Below are positions 35,126 to 44,163 of a stretch of 64,000 bases of DNA, in pieces; position 1 is the first letter of the stretch; each line of letters opens with the position of its first letter. The DNA lies in the NCBI RefSeq assembly GCF_013407925.2, contig NZ_CP060201.1, positions 6,433,001 to 6,497,000 on the forward strand, given 5' to 3'. Made by a program: the position numbers and the translations under genes. The notes beneath the pieces are model-generated. The model searched no databases. It was not told the origin of the DNA and saw nothing but the letters and a program-made list of their open reading frames with translations. The stretch comes from Pseudomonas protegens (GTDB lineage: Bacteria > Pseudomonadota > Gammaproteobacteria > Pseudomonadales > Pseudomonadaceae).

Positions 35126-36445
35126 CTACTTACGCTTGTCGATCACTCGGCAGGCCTTGCCTTCGGAACGTTTCAGGCTGAAAGGCGGCTGCAAAACGAT
35201 ACGCGAGCTGATGCCGATATGGTTCTTTATGTGGCGACTCAGCTCGCTGCAGATGGCCCGCTGCTGCTGGTCCCCCAGGTGCTGGTGCTCGCCCTTGAGC
35301 TCGACGTGGATGTCGACGCTGTCGAGGTTGCCGTGGCGGTACAGGTGGATCTCGTAGCAGGGCGCCAGGTGCTCGGCCTTGAGCACCAGCTCCTCGACCT
35401 GGGTGGGGAACACGTTGACCCCGCGAATGATCAGCATGTCGTCGCTGCGGCCGGTGATCTTGTCGATGCGCCGCATGGGGCGTGCCGTTCCCGGTAGCAG
35501 GCGGGTCAGGTCGCGGGTGCGGTAGCGGATCATCGGCAGCGCCTCCTTGGTCAGGGAGGTGAGCACCAGTTCGCCCATTTCCCCGTCGGGCAGGACCTGG
35601 CCGGTCAGCGGATCGATGATCTCGGGATAGAAGTGGTCTTCCCACAGGGTCGGCCCGTCGCGGGTCTCGGCGCATTCCATGGCCACCCCGGGGCCAATGA
35701 TTTCCGACAGGCCATAGATGTCCAGGGCGCTGATGCCCAGGCGCCGCTCGATGGCGCCGCGCAGCTCATCGGTCCAGGGCTCGGCGCCGAAGATCCCCAG
35801 GCGCAGTGCCAGTTGCTGCGGATCCAGGCCCTGGCGTTCGATCTCGTCGGCGATGTTGAGCATGTAGGAGGGCGTGACCATGATGATGTCCGGCTGGAAA
35901 TCCTTGATCAGTTGCACCTGCTTTTCGGTCTGGCCGCCGGACATGGGGATCACCGTGCAGCCCAGGCGCTCGGCGCCGTAATGCGCTCCCAGGCCGCCGG
36001 TGAACAGGCCGTAGCCGTAGGAGATGTGCACCTTGTCCCCCGGTCGGCCGCCGGCGGCGCGGATCGAGCGCGCCACCACCTGGGCCCAGGTGTCGATGTC
36101 GTTGCGGGTGTAGCCGACCACCGTGGGTTTGCCAGTGGTGCCGCTGGAGGCGTGCAGGCGCACCACCTCCTGCATCGGCACCGCGAACATGCCGTAGGGA
36201 TAGTGGTCCCGCAGGTCGGACTTGGTGGTGAAGGGCAGCTGGGCCAGGTCCTCCAGGTGGCGGATGTCCTGGGGGTGCACGCCCAGGGCGTCGAAGCGCT
36301 GGCGATACAGGGGCACCCGCTCGTAGGCGTGGTTCAGGCTCCAGCGCAGGCGCTCCAGCTGATGCTGGCGCAACTGGTCGATGCTGGCGGTTTCCATGGG
36401 GTCCAGCTGTATTTCGGGCACGCTTCGGGCAATCGGCATGTTCAT
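35126..36445 (-). CDS. paaK: PaaK: phenylacetate-CoA ligase
   Basis: PaaK activates phenylacetate with ATP and CoA to phenylacetyl-CoA, the entry step and the source of the inducer. The 439-residue adenylate-forming enzyme has the phosphate-binding loop HASSGTTGKPTVVGYT (about residue 100), DIYGLSEIIGPG, the hinge region YRTRDLTRLLPG and GRSDDMLIIRGVNVFPTQVE in the C-terminal domain. Length and motifs fit the family. The ATG at 36445 was chosen over a longer frame because MNMPIARSVPE matches the usual N-terminus. It is last in the paaF-K unit and is followed by a strong terminator. Confidence 0.97.
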   Translation of the reverse strand: MNMPIARSVPEIQLDPMETASIDQLRQHQLERLRWSLNHAYERVPLYRQRFDALGVHPQDIRHLEDLAQLPFTTKSDLRDHYPYGMFAVPMQEVVRLHASSGTTGKPTVVGYTRNDIDTWAQVVARSIRAAGGRPGDKVHISYGYGLFTGGLGAHYGAERLGCTVIPMSGGQTEKQVQLIKDFQPDIIMVTPSYMLNIADEIERQGLDPQQLALRLGIFGAEPWTDELRGAIERRLGISALDIYGLSEIIGPGVAMECAETRDGPTLWEDHFYPEIIDPLTGQVLPDGEMGELVLTSLTKEALPMIRYRTRDLTRLLPGTARPMRRIDKITGRSDDMLIIRGVNVFPTQVEELVLKAEHLAPCYEIHLYRHGNLDSVDIHVELKGEHQHLGDQQQRAICSELSRHIKNHIGISSRIVLQPPFSLKRSEGKACRVIDKRK

Positions 36446-36525
36446 GGTTTCACTCGAATTGTTGTTGTCGTGCAACCCGCCGGTCAGCGGGCTCTGAGTG
36501 CATGCAGGGGGAATTCCTGAAGTAG

Positions 36526-37731
36526 TTACAGCCTCTCGATGATCAGGGCAATGCCTTGGCCGACCCCGATGCACATGGTGCACAGGGCATAGCGCCCCTG
36601 ACGCTGCTCCAGTTCGTGCAGGGCGGTGGTCACCAGGCGCGCGCCGCTCATGCCCAGGGGATGCCCCAGGGCAATGGCGCCGCCGTTGGGGTTGACCCGC
36701 GGGTCGTCGTCCGCCAGCCCCAGTTCGCGCAGCACCGCCAGGGCCTGGGCGGCAAAGGCCTCGTTGAGCTCGATGACGTCCAGGTCCGCCAGGCTGAGCT
36801 GGGCCAGCTCCAGCACCTTGCGACTGGCCGGCACCGGGCCGATACCCATGATCCTGGGCTCGACCCCGGCGGTGGCCATGGCCACCACCCGGCCCCGGGC
36901 CCGCAGGTCATGGCGCTGGGCCAGGGCCGGGCTGGCCAGCAGCAGGGCGCAGGCGCCGTCGTTGAGTCCCGAGGCGTTGCCAGCGGTGACGCTGCCGTCA
37001 GGACGGAAGGGCGTCGGCAGTTTCTGCAGCTGTTCCAGGGTGGTTGCGGCCCGCGGGTGCTCATCCACGGCGACCTCCAGTGGCGGCCCTTTGCGCTGGG
37101 CAATGCTTACCGGGACGATTTCCCGGGCCAGGCGGCCGCTGGCCTGGGCCGCGCTGGCCCGCAATTGACTGCGCAGGGCGAAGGCGTCCTGGTCGGCGCG
37201 GGAAATGCCGAACTGTTCGGCGACGTTCTCGGCGGTTTCCGCCATTGAGTCGATGCCGTATTGCTGTTGCATCAAGGGGTTGACGAAGCGCCAGCCCAGG
37301 GTGGTGTCGTACAGCTCGGCCTGGCGCGAGAAGGCGCTTTCGGCCTTGGCCAGCACCAGGGGCGCCCGGGACATGGATTCCACGCCGCCGGCCAGGACCA
37401 GCCCGGCCTCGCCGCTGCGAATCGCTCGGGCGGCGCTGCCGACGGCGTCCAGCCCGGAGCCGCACAGGCGGTTGAGGGTGACCGCCGATACTCCGGTGGG
37501 CAGCCCGGCCAGCAGCGCCGACATGCGCGCCACGTTGCGGTTGTCTTCGCCGGCCTGGTTGGCGCAGCCGTAGATCAGGTCGTCGACCTCGCTCCAGTCG
37601 ATCTGCGGGTGACGGCGCAGCAGTTCGCGCAAGGGGATCGCTCCCAGGTCGTCGGCGCGCACGCTGCTCAGCGCTCCGGCGTAGCGGCCGATGGGGGTTC
37701 GGACGGCGTCGATGATCAGTGCGTCATTCAT
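36526..37731 (-). CDS. paaJ: PaaJ: 3-oxoadipyl-CoA / 3-oxo-5,6-dehydrosuberyl-CoA thiolase
   Basis: PaaJ cleaves both 3-oxo-5,6-dehydrosuberyl-CoA and 3-oxoadipyl-CoA with CoA, the latter to acetyl-CoA and succinyl-CoA. The 401-residue thiolase has nucleophile Cys90 in [14 protein letters not shown], the histidine motif in [14 protein letters not shown], and the second active Cys in [14 protein letters not shown]. The same fold occurs in PcaF; the paa context decides the name. Its start overlaps the end of paaI by 8 bp. Confidence 0.95.
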   Translation of the reverse strand: MNDALIIDAVRTPIGRYAGALSSVRADDLGAIPLRELLRRHPQIDWSEVDDLIYGCANQAGEDNRNVARMSALLAGLPTGVSAVTLNRLCGSGLDAVGSAARAIRSGEAGLVLAGGVESMSRAPLVLAKAESAFSRQAELYDTTLGWRFVNPLMQQQYGIDSMAETAENVAEQFGISRADQDAFALRSQLRASAAQASGRLAREIVPVSIAQRKGPPLEVAVDEHPRAATTLEQLQKLPTPFRPDGSVTAGNASGLNDGACALLLASPALAQRHDLRARGRVVAMATAGVEPRIMGIGPVPASRKVLELAQLSLADLDVIELNEAFAAQALAVLRELGLADDDPRVNPNGGAIALGHPLGMSGARLVTTALHELEQRQGRYALCTMCIGVGQGIALIIERL

Positions 37732-38173
37732 GGTCTGTCTCCTGTGTCAGCACTGGGCCGCACACTTTGTAGGATTTGCCTTGAAACAGGGCAATCAGCT
37801 GTCCCTGCTGGTTTTCGATGCGAACCGCATAGTGCCCTGTGCGCCCCCTGCGGTTCTGTTCATGGCAGTCGGCGGTCAGGGTGTCTCCCAACTGCGCCGG
37901 TGCGATGTAGTCGATGCTGCAGCCCATGGCCACCGTGGCTTGGTCGTAGCTGTTGCAGGCCATGGCGAAGGCCGAGTCGGCGAGGGCGAAGAGCACGCCG
38001 CCGTGGCAGGTGCCGTGGCCCTGGAGCATGTCCTGGGTGACGGTCATGCCCAGGCGCGCCGCGCCGGGGGCCACCGAGAGCAGGCGCATGCCCATGGCGT
38101 TGCTGGCCCGGTCGCGTTCGAAAAGACGCTGGGCGCAGCGTCGAGCCAGTTCCATGGCCTCATGCTCAGTCAT
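37724..38173 (-). CDS. paaI: PaaI: hotdog-fold acyl-CoA thioesterase
   Basis: PaaI hydrolyses dead-end hydroxyphenylacetyl-CoA intermediates and frees trapped CoA. The 149-residue protein has the 4HBT hotdog pattern: helix and loop [21 protein letters not shown] with the catalytic region, then [20 protein letters not shown] and a last strand [21 protein letters not shown]. It overlaps paaH at its start (8 bp) and paaJ at its end (8 bp), so all three are translated as a coupled run. Confidence 0.95.
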   Translation of the reverse strand: MTEHEAMELARRCAQRLFERDRASNAMGMRLLSVAPGAARLGMTVTQDMLQGHGTCHGGVLFALADSAFAMACNSYDQATVAMGCSIDYIAPAQLGDTLTADCHEQNRRGRTGHYAVRIENQQGQLIALFQGKSYKVCGPVLTQETDHE

Positions 38174-39686
38174 GAAAGCCCCTCCCTTGAGCCGCATGGC
38201 GGCGCAACAGCAGGGACGGCCGGTAGCGTTCCTCGCCATAGGCGCCCTGGAGGTGTTCCAGCACCTTGAGCAGCGGTTCCAGGCCCAGCCGGTCGGCCCA
38301 GGCCAGGGGCCCCAGGGGGTAGTTGACGCCGCTGCGCATGGCCAGATCGATGTCCGCGGCCGAGGCCACGCCCTGCAGCACGGCATCGGCGGCCTCGTTG
38401 GCGAGCATGGCCACGGTGCGCAATACCGCCAGGGCCGGGGTATCGCTGAGCCGACTGACCTGCAGCCCGGCCCGCTGCAGCAGGGCAACCGCCTGATCCA
38501 GAGCCTGGGGGGCGATCGCGCTGGGGCAACTGATGGCCAGGCGGCTGGCTTGGCGATAGTCCAGCGCCAGGTCCAACAGCACCAGGTTGTTGCCCAGGCC
38601 TTCGTCTCGGGCCCGTTGGCCGGCCAGGCGCCCGTCGCTCGGCATCAGGATCGCCTCGCCGACCCGCAGCAGGCCGCGGCCGTCGCGGCGGATCACCTGG
38701 ACGCCATGCGCTTCCAGGCGCTGGACCAGGGGCGCGGCCCAGCCCAGGTCGCCCTCCAGCACGCAGTGTTCGACGGCGCTGTCGCTGCTCAGTCGGGCGG
38801 CGGCCGAGCGCGGCGCGCCTTCAGCGTAGGCGTAGAAGCCGCGGCCGGTCTTGCGTCCCAGGTAGCCGGCGTCCACCAGTTCCTTCTGGATCAGCGACGG
38901 CTGGAAGCGTGGATCACCGTAGTACGCCGCGTGCACCGAGCAGGTCACCGCGTAGTTGATGTCCTGGCCGATCAGGTCGGTGAGTTCGAAGGCGCCCATG
39001 GCGAAGCCGCCGGCCTCGCGCAGCAGCGCATCCAGCGTGGCGCAGTCCCCGGCGCCTTCCTGCAGCAGGCGCAGGCTCTCGCCGTAGAAGGGGCGGGCCA
39101 CGCGGTTGACGATAAAACCCGGGGTCGAGCGGGTATGCACCGGATGCTTGCCCCAGCGGCTCATGGTCCGGTACAGACACTGGGCCAGGGCCGGATCGCT
39201 GGCCAGGCCGTGCACCACTTCCACCAGGGCCATGACCGGCGCGGGGTTGAAGAAGTGCAGGCCCAACAGGCGCCGTGGATGGCGCAGGCCGGCGGCCATC
39301 GCGGTGATCGACAAAGAGGAAGTGTTGCTGGCAAGGATGCAATCGGCGCGACACAGGGCTTCCAGTTCGGCGAACAGTTGCTGCTTGGCCGGCAACTGTT
39401 CGGCGATGGCTTCGATGATCAGGTCGCTGTCTGCCAGTTGCTCCAGGTTTTGCGCCGGCTGCAGGCGTTGGCGAATGGCCTCCAGGGCGCTCTGTTCAAG
39501 CTTGCCCTTGAGGACTCGCTGGCCGAGCCGCTGGTCGATCGCGGCAATGGCCTGGGCCGCGGCTCCCGGCCGGTTGTCCAGCAGCAGCACCGGATGCCCG
39601 GCCTGGGCCGCGACCTGGGCGATACCGGCACCCATGGCCCCGGCACCGATCACGGCAATGCGTGCGTTTTGGCTGAGTGGGTCCAT
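38166..39686 (-). CDS. paaH: PaaH: 3-hydroxyadipyl-CoA dehydrogenase
   Basis: PaaH oxidises 3-hydroxyadipyl-CoA to 3-oxoadipyl-CoA with NAD. The 506-residue protein has an N-terminal Rossmann fold (IAVIGAGAMGAGIAQVAAQAG and LLLDNRP), the catalytic region NTSSLSITAMAAGL and GLHFFNPAPVMALVEVVHG with the His, and a duplicated C-terminal dimerisation domain (TPGFIVNRVARPFYGESLRL; GRKTGRGFYAYA), the long form usual in paa clusters. The ATG at 39686 is 2 bp after the paaG stop codon. An open frame further upstream overlaps paaG and is not real. Confidence 0.95.
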   Translation of the reverse strand: MDPLSQNARIAVIGAGAMGAGIAQVAAQAGHPVLLLDNRPGAAAQAIAAIDQRLGQRVLKGKLEQSALEAIRQRLQPAQNLEQLADSDLIIEAIAEQLPAKQQLFAELEALCRADCILASNTSSLSITAMAAGLRHPRRLLGLHFFNPAPVMALVEVVHGLASDPALAQCLYRTMSRWGKHPVHTRSTPGFIVNRVARPFYGESLRLLQEGAGDCATLDALLREAGGFAMGAFELTDLIGQDINYAVTCSVHAAYYGDPRFQPSLIQKELVDAGYLGRKTGRGFYAYAEGAPRSAAARLSSDSAVEHCVLEGDLGWAAPLVQRLEAHGVQVIRRDGRGLLRVGEAILMPSDGRLAGQRARDEGLGNNLVLLDLALDYRQASRLAISCPSAIAPQALDQAVALLQRAGLQVSRLSDTPALAVLRTVAMLANEAADAVLQGVASAADIDLAMRSGVNYPLGPLAWADRLGLEPLLKVLEHLQGAYGEERYRPSLLLRRHAAQGRGFHD

Positions 39687-39688
39687 GT

Positions 39689-40480
39689 TCAGCACCCCTT
39701 GAAGACGGGGCTGCGTTTTTCCATGAAGGCGCTGACGCCCTCGCGGTAGTCCGCGCTGCGGCCTGCCAGGCGCTGCAGGTCGCGCTCCAGATCCAGCTGC
39801 TGGTCGAAGCTGTTGTGCAGGCTGGCATTCAGGCTGCGCTTGATCAGGGCCAGGCCATAGGTGGGCTGGCTGGCCAGGTGGCGGGCCAGGCGCAGGGCTT
39901 CGTCCCGCAGCGCGGCGTCGTCCACGCATTGATGGATCAGCCCCCATTGTTCGGCTTGCTCGGCGCTCAGGCGATTGCCCAGCAGGGCCAGGGACTTGGC
40001 CCGGGCCATGCCCACCAGCCGGGGCAGCAGCCAGGTGCCGCCGGAATCGGGAATCAGCCCCAGCTTGCAGAACGCCTGGATAAAGCTCGCGGAGCGCGCC
40101 GCCAGCACCAGGTCGCAAGCCAGGGGCAGGTTGGCGCCGGCGCCGGCGGCCACGCCGTTGACCGCGCAGATCACCGGCAGCGGCAGGTCACGCAGCTCGC
40201 GCACCAGCGGGTTGTAGAACTGCTCGATGGATTGCCCCAGGTCCGGCGCGGTCTCGCCGGGGGCGACGTTACGCTCGCCCAGGTCCTGCCCGGCGCAGAA
40301 GCCGCGGCCTTCACCGGTCAGCAGCAGCACTCGCACTTCAGGGTTGTTGCGCACTTGCTTGAGCGCGCTGCGCACCTCGCCATGCATCTGCGGGGTGAAG
40401 CTGTTGAGCTGTTCGGGGCGGTTGAGACTGAGGAGGGCGACGCCCTGGTCAATGGAGAACAGGATGGTGGCGAAGTTCAT
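39689..40480 (-). CDS. paaG: PaaG: ring-1,2-epoxyphenylacetyl-CoA isomerase
   Basis: PaaG converts the epoxide to oxepin-CoA and also shifts double bonds during later beta-oxidation. The 263-residue crotonase-fold protein has the oxyanion-hole stretch GRGFCAGQDLGERN and NGVAAGAGANLPLACDLVLA, with the catalytic Asp in the IPDSGGTWLLPRLVG segment typical of PaaG. It lies 46 bp downstream of paaF and 2 bp upstream of paaH, in the middle of the unit. Confidence 0.95.
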   Translation of the reverse strand: MNFATILFSIDQGVALLSLNRPEQLNSFTPQMHGEVRSALKQVRNNPEVRVLLLTGEGRGFCAGQDLGERNVAPGETAPDLGQSIEQFYNPLVRELRDLPLPVICAVNGVAAGAGANLPLACDLVLAARSASFIQAFCKLGLIPDSGGTWLLPRLVGMARAKSLALLGNRLSAEQAEQWGLIHQCVDDAALRDEALRLARHLASQPTYGLALIKRSLNASLHNSFDQQLDLERDLQRLAGRSADYREGVSAFMEKRSPVFKGC

Positions 40481-40526
40481 GGTCGGGACACTCTGTGCAA
40501 GGCAAAAGGGACGGTGCGGGTTGTTC

Positions 40527-41300
40527 TCAGTGGCCCGAGAACTGCGCCGGGCGTTTTTCCTGAAAGGCGGCGATGCCTTCCTCGCGGTCGCGGGTGCCGG
40601 CGAGCACGGTAAAGGCGTGGCGTTCGAAGCGCAGGCCGCTGGCCAGGTCGGTGTCCATGGCCTTGAGCAGCGCCTCCTTGGCCAGGCGCAGCGCCAGCGG
40701 CGCCTTGCTGGCGATCAGCCGGGCCAGTTGCAGGGCGCGCTCGACCACCAGCTCCGGCGGGGTGACTTCGCTCACCAGGCCGGCGCGCAGGGCGTGCCGG
40801 GCATCTATGGCTTCGCCGGTGAGCACCATCTGCATGGCCAGGGACTTGCCGACGGTGCGCGGCAGGCGCTGGGTGCCGCCGGCGCCGGGGATGATCCCGA
40901 GGTTGATTTCCGGTTGGCCGAAGCGCGCGTCCTCGCCGGCAATGATGATGTCGGCGTGCATGGCCAGTTCGCAGCCGCCGCCGAGGGCAAAGCCGTTGAC
41001 TGCGGCAATCAGCGGTTTGCGGAAACCGCGGATCTGTTTCCAGCTCGACTGGCGCGGATCGTTGAGGATGCCGACCAGGTCGCGTTCGGCCATTTCCTTG
41101 AGGTCGGCACCGGCGGCAAACGCCTTGCGGTTGCCGGTCAGGACCACGACCTGGGTCTGCGGGTCGGCCTCGGCCTCTGCCAGGCTCTGCGCCAGCTCCG
41201 CCAGCAGGGCGGTGGTCAGGGCGTTGAGGGCTTGCGGACGTTGCAGGGTGATCAGGCGAATGCCGCCGCTCAGGGTTTGGACTGCAAGGTGTTGAGGCAT
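40527..41300 (-). CDS. paaF: PaaF: 2,3-dehydroadipyl-CoA hydratase
   Basis: PaaF hydrates 2,3-dehydroadipyl-CoA to 3-hydroxyadipyl-CoA. The 257-residue enoyl-CoA hydratase has the oxyanion hole KAFAAGADLKEMAERD, GFALGGGCELAMHADI with the first catalytic Glu region, and the second Glu in FGQPEINLGIIPGAGGTQRL. The ATG at 41300 follows a strong GAGGAGG; the frame continues upstream through the promoter region and was not used. It is the first gene of the paaFGHIJK unit. Confidence 0.96.
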   Translation of the reverse strand: MPQHLAVQTLSGGIRLITLQRPQALNALTTALLAELAQSLAEAEADPQTQVVVLTGNRKAFAAGADLKEMAERDLVGILNDPRQSSWKQIRGFRKPLIAAVNGFALGGGCELAMHADIIIAGEDARFGQPEINLGIIPGAGGTQRLPRTVGKSLAMQMVLTGEAIDARHALRAGLVSEVTPPELVVERALQLARLIASKAPLALRLAKEALLKAMDTDLASGLRFERHAFTVLAGTRDREEGIAAFQEKRPAQFSGH

Positions 41301-41374
41301 GGTGAACCTCCTCGGGAGGTTGCGGCCGGTTGCCGGCTCGATTATTGGATCGGCTGGGGAGCCGGTTTTCGCCG

Positions 41375-41405
41375 AGTATATCGTCAATGCGATACATAAA
41401 ACCAA
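41375..41405 (-). promoter_or_regulatory. Predicted paaF promoter with embedded PaaX-like box
   Basis: On the minus strand TATACT (41380-41375) is a good -10. TGGTTT or TTGGTT lies 18-19 bases upstream as a weak -35. Between them is TTTATGTATCGC (41400-41389), matching the paaA promoter box TTTGTGTATCAC at 10 of 12 positions. The placement inside the spacer is the same as at paaA. Confidence 0.6.
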
Positions 41406-41628
41406 TAGTGACTGAGATTAATGTGTCTCGTTGTTTGCCGAGGATGGGGGTGTGACTGGGCAGAGGGGCTGGCTTGATCAGGCGATGAATGAGGGGAGCC
41501 TGGCTGTTCTTGGTGTGTGGCGTGCTGGCCAGCCACGGCTTCTTGTGTGCTGAGAATGATCTGATACAGAATGCCGGCATTGTTGGTTTGTAATGGGCTT
41601 GAATCGCGTCGCGCTGTTGCGCTGGCGC

Positions 41629-41653
41629 ATTCGCCGGCAAGCCGGCTCCTACA
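41629..41653. repeat. Single repeat of the CCGGCAAGCCGGCTCCTAC family
   Basis: ATTCGCCGGCAAGCCGGCTC followed by CTACA is half of the REPIN type seen at 27052 and 59789. It lies between the paaF promoter and paaY. The rest of the 388-bp gap has one further TGATACAGA (41562-41570) resembling the PaaX-like box. Confidence 0.65.
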
Positions 41654-41688
41654 ACGATGGTCTTTGAGTGTTCGGGCGGGGAGAGAAC

Positions 41689-42282
41689 ATGACGTGTTAC
41701 AGCCTCGATGGATTGACTCCAGTGGTCGATCCCAGTGCGTATGTCCACCCTTCGGCGGTGCTGATCGGTGATGTGATCGTCGGTCCGCACTGCTATGTCG
41801 GGCCCCTGGCCAGTCTGCGCGGGGATTTCGGGCGGATCATCCTCGAAGAGGGCGCCAATCTGCAGGACACCTGCGTCATGCATGGCTTTCCCGACAGCGA
41901 TACGGTGGTCGAGCGCAATGGTCATATCGGCCATGGCGCGGTGTTGCATGGCTGCCGGATCGGCGCCGATGCGCTGGTGGGCATGAACGCGGTGGTGATG
42001 GACAAGGCGGTGATCGCGTCGCGCTCTTTCGTTTCGGCGGCGGCGTTCGTCAAGGCCGGCTTCGCGTGCGAGCCGCAGTCGCTGGTGATGGGCGCGCCAG
42101 CCCGGGTCACGCGGACCTTGAGTGATCAGGAAGTGGCCTGGAAACAGGCCGGCACCCGCGAATACCAGCACCTGACCCGACGCTGCCTGGAGCAGATGCA
42201 GGTCTGTGAGCCGCTGCCGCAGGTGGAGGCCGACCGGCCACGGTTTGCCGGCAGCCAGGTGCGGCCCAAGCACGGCCAATGA
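41689..42282 (+). CDS. paaY: PaaY: hexapeptide-repeat thioesterase
   Basis: PaaY is a gamma-carbonic-anhydrase-like trimer that hydrolyses ring-opened CoA by-products of the phenylacetate pathway. The 197-residue protein has left-handed beta-helix hexapeptides ([40 protein letters not shown]) with histidines placed for metal binding, as in CaiE/YrdA relatives. GGGGAGAGAAC lies before the ATG at 41689. It is followed by paaX after 82 bp on the same strand, the usual paaY-paaX order inverted relative to the catabolic genes. Confidence 0.93.
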   Translation: MTCYSLDGLTPVVDPSAYVHPSAVLIGDVIVGPHCYVGPLASLRGDFGRIILEEGANLQDTCVMHGFPDSDTVVERNGHIGHGAVLHGCRIGADALVGMNAVVMDKAVIASRSFVSAAAFVKAGFACEPQSLVMGAPARVTRTLSDQEVAWKQAGTREYQHLTRRCLEQMQVCEPLPQVEADRPRFAGSQVRPKHGQ

Positions 42283-42364
42283 GGCAAAGCGCGATCATCA
42301 ACAGCTCGGGCCGCTGCTGGCCCTGGAAACCCGCTATATTTCTTCCTTTTTTTCCGGTACGTCC

Positions 42365-43288
42365 ATGTCGTCCCTCGCGCCACTGAACCATCTGATCAAA
42401 CGCTTTCAGGAACAGACCCCGATCCGCGCCAGCTCGCTGATCATCACCTTGTATGGCGATGCCATCGAGCCCCATGGCGGCACGGTCTGGCTGGGCAGCC
42501 TGATTCAACTGCTGGAACCCATGGGGATCAATGAGCGGCTGATCCGCACTTCGATCTTCCGTTTGAGCAAGGAGGGCTGGCTGAGCGCTGAAAAGGTCGG
42601 GCGTCGCAGCTATTACAGCCTGACCCTCAGCGGTCGCCGGCGTTTCGACAAGGCCTTCAAGCGGGTGTACAGCGCCGCCGTGCCGGCCTGGGATGGCTCC
42701 TGGTGCCTGGTGATGCTCTCGCAGTTGCAGCCGGAGTTGCGCAAGCAGGTGCGGGAGGAGTTGGAGTGGCAAGGTTTCGCCGCGATGTCGCCGCTGTTGC
42801 TGGCTTGTCCGCGCAGCGATCGCGCCGACGTCAATGCCACCTTGCTGGAACTGGGCGCCCAGGAAGACACCATTGTCTTTAGCACCACGGCCGAGGATGT
42901 CCTGGGTTCCAGGGCCCTGCGCCTGCAAGTGCGCGAGAGCTGGAACATCGATGAACTGGCGGCCCATTACAGTGAGTTCATCCAGCTGTTCCGCCCGCTC
43001 TGGCAGGCCCTGCGCGAGCAGGAGCACCTGCAGCCGGCCGACTGTTTCCTGGCCCGCCTGCTGCTGATCCACGAGTACCGCAAACTGTTGCTGCGTGATC
43101 CGCAGTTGCCGGACGAGCTGCTTCCCGGGGACTGGGAGGGACGGGCGGCCCGCCAGCTGTGCCGCAACATCTACCGCCTGATCCAGGCCAGGGCCGAGCA
43201 ATGGCTGGCCAGCGCCCTGGAGAACGCCGACGGTCCGCTTCCCGATGTCGGCGAGAGTTACTACCGGCGTTTTGGCGGTTTGCTCTAG
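42365..43288 (+). CDS. paaX: PaaX: phenylacetyl-CoA-responsive transcriptional repressor
   Basis: PaaX is a GntR-like repressor of paa promoters released by phenylacetyl-CoA. The 307 residues equal the family norm. The N-terminal winged HTH (about residues 18-95) contains IRASSLIITLYGDAIEPHGG, NERLIRTSIFRLSKEGWLSA and GRRSYYSLTLSGRRRFDKA. The central and C-terminal parts carry WDGSWCLVML and LLIHEYRKLLLRDPQLPDEL, which are conserved in the family. The ATG at 42365 was chosen by length and the N-terminal match. The likely targets are the paired boxes in the paaA and paaF promoters described here. Confidence 0.96.
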   Translation: MSSLAPLNHLIKRFQEQTPIRASSLIITLYGDAIEPHGGTVWLGSLIQLLEPMGINERLIRTSIFRLSKEGWLSAEKVGRRSYYSLTLSGRRRFDKAFKRVYSAAVPAWDGSWCLVMLSQLQPELRKQVREELEWQGFAAMSPLLLACPRSDRADVNATLLELGAQEDTIVFSTTAEDVLGSRALRLQVRESWNIDELAAHYSEFIQLFRPLWQALREQEHLQPADCFLARLLLIHEYRKLLLRDPQLPDELLPGDWEGRAARQLCRNIYRLIQARAEQWLASALENADGPLPDVGESYYRRFGGLL

Positions 43289-43409
43289 CCGCAACAGGCG
43301 CTGACCGGTTCCGCCAGTCTCAGTAATTCGTCGATGGGGCGGGGCTGGCGGTCACGGGGCAAATGCGCGCAAAGTGCGCTGGCTAGTTGCCAGAAACATG
43401 CTTCGGGAT

Positions 43410-43428
43410 GCGCTGTTCATAACAGCGC
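43410..43428. repeat. Inverted repeat downstream of paaX
   Basis: GCGCTGTT, CAT and AACAGCGC form a perfect 8-bp hairpin 120 bp after the paaX stop codon. No T-run follows on the plus strand, so a terminator role is weak. The remainder of the 254-bp gap (43289-43542) holds the larger palindrome at 43503. Confidence 0.4.
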
Positions 43429-43502
43429 AAACAATCAGGGGCAGGGCGTGGAAGTTGTCGCGGGAGTGGGAATAGATAGGGTGCTTAGTTGTTTGTCTTG
43501 AA

Positions 43503-43532
43503 TAACGGATCACCCCTTGGGGTGATCCGTTA
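43503..43532 (-). terminator. 14-bp perfect inverted repeat, probable transcript end
   Basis: TAACGGATCACCCC and GGGGTGATCCGTTA surround TT. The palindrome ends 10 bp after the stop codon of the minus-strand gene at 43543, which is a terminator position, although the following T-run is short. It would also halt paaX transcripts coming from the other side. Confidence 0.6.
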
Positions 43533-43542
43533 ATCGCATCGC

Positions 43543-43809
43543 TTACTTGGGCATGGCCCAGGACTGCAAGATATAACCTTCCTGGCTCAGTTCAGCCCGG
43601 GCTTGCTTGAGCAGGTCTTCGAGCTGGGCCGGATCGGAGTAGGCGCTGGTGGGAATACGGGTCTGGCCGATACGGGTGCTGGTACGGTCGATGACGGTCA
43701 GGCTCAGTTCGCCGTTCCCGTCCTGTGGGGCCCAGGCCACGCATTGAAATGGCTTGAATGCGCGGTCGGCGATCAAAAGTGCTTCGTTTCTACGGAGCGG
43801 GGCGTTCAT
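43543..43809 (-). CDS. Small conserved-looking protein, function unknown
   Basis: This 88-residue cytoplasmic protein begins MNAPLRRNEALLIADRAFKP and ends SQEGYILQSWAMPK. It is predicted as alpha/beta with a sheet segment (GELSLTVIDRTSTRIGQTRI) and an amphipathic helix (PAQLEDLLKQARAELSQEG). It has one cysteine and no signal or TM segment. The ATG at 43809 is preferred; an in-frame start eight codons upstream lacks a ribosome site. A perfect hairpin follows the stop codon. I do not recognise the family, and its position between the paa and fap clusters gives no clear link. Confidence 0.65.
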   Translation of the reverse strand: MNAPLRRNEALLIADRAFKPFQCVAWAPQDGNGELSLTVIDRTSTRIGQTRIPTSAYSDPAQLEDLLKQARAELSQEGYILQSWAMPK

Positions 43810-44163
43810 GGGGTCTTCTCTCTGTGTGCCCAATCAGATGATGTGCCGTCGGTTGGGCTTACCGTTCGGCTGGTTATGTGTACTGATGCACTGAGGTGGG
43901 GATCGGGTCACACCGGAAAACAAGTTTTTACAACTTTCGTGCTGCGCGGTTGTGCGCGGGCCATTAGTTGCGGCGCTTTTTAAAAACTACTGCGACAATC
44001 AGTCGCTCGCAGAGCCCGTTCGCCGCTGCCTTAGTTCTTTTGGTAATCGACGCTATAAGCAATTGATACATTCGGGCGTCAAGTTCTTGCTAATGTTACA
44101 GCCAGGTTGGCCAAACCACTGTTTCTAATAACTTTTTCGAACTTTTGGCGTCAAGGAATACTC
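43810..44163. other. Divergent intergenic region upstream of the sigma-54 regulator
   Basis: These 354 bp lie between the 88-residue gene and the enhancer-binding-protein gene and are AT-richer than the surroundings. TTGATA occurs at 44063 with TGCTAAT about 20 bases on, a possible weak promoter for the regulator. ACTGTTTC at 44118-44125 repeats exactly the left end of the palindrome upstream of fapA, which hints at shared control. No gene is seen. Confidence 0.4.

Noticed and set aside
44063..44094. TTGATACATTC near the sigma-54 regulator as a PaaX-like box
   Set aside because: Only the short GATACA core is shared and it does not sit inside a recognisable promoter.
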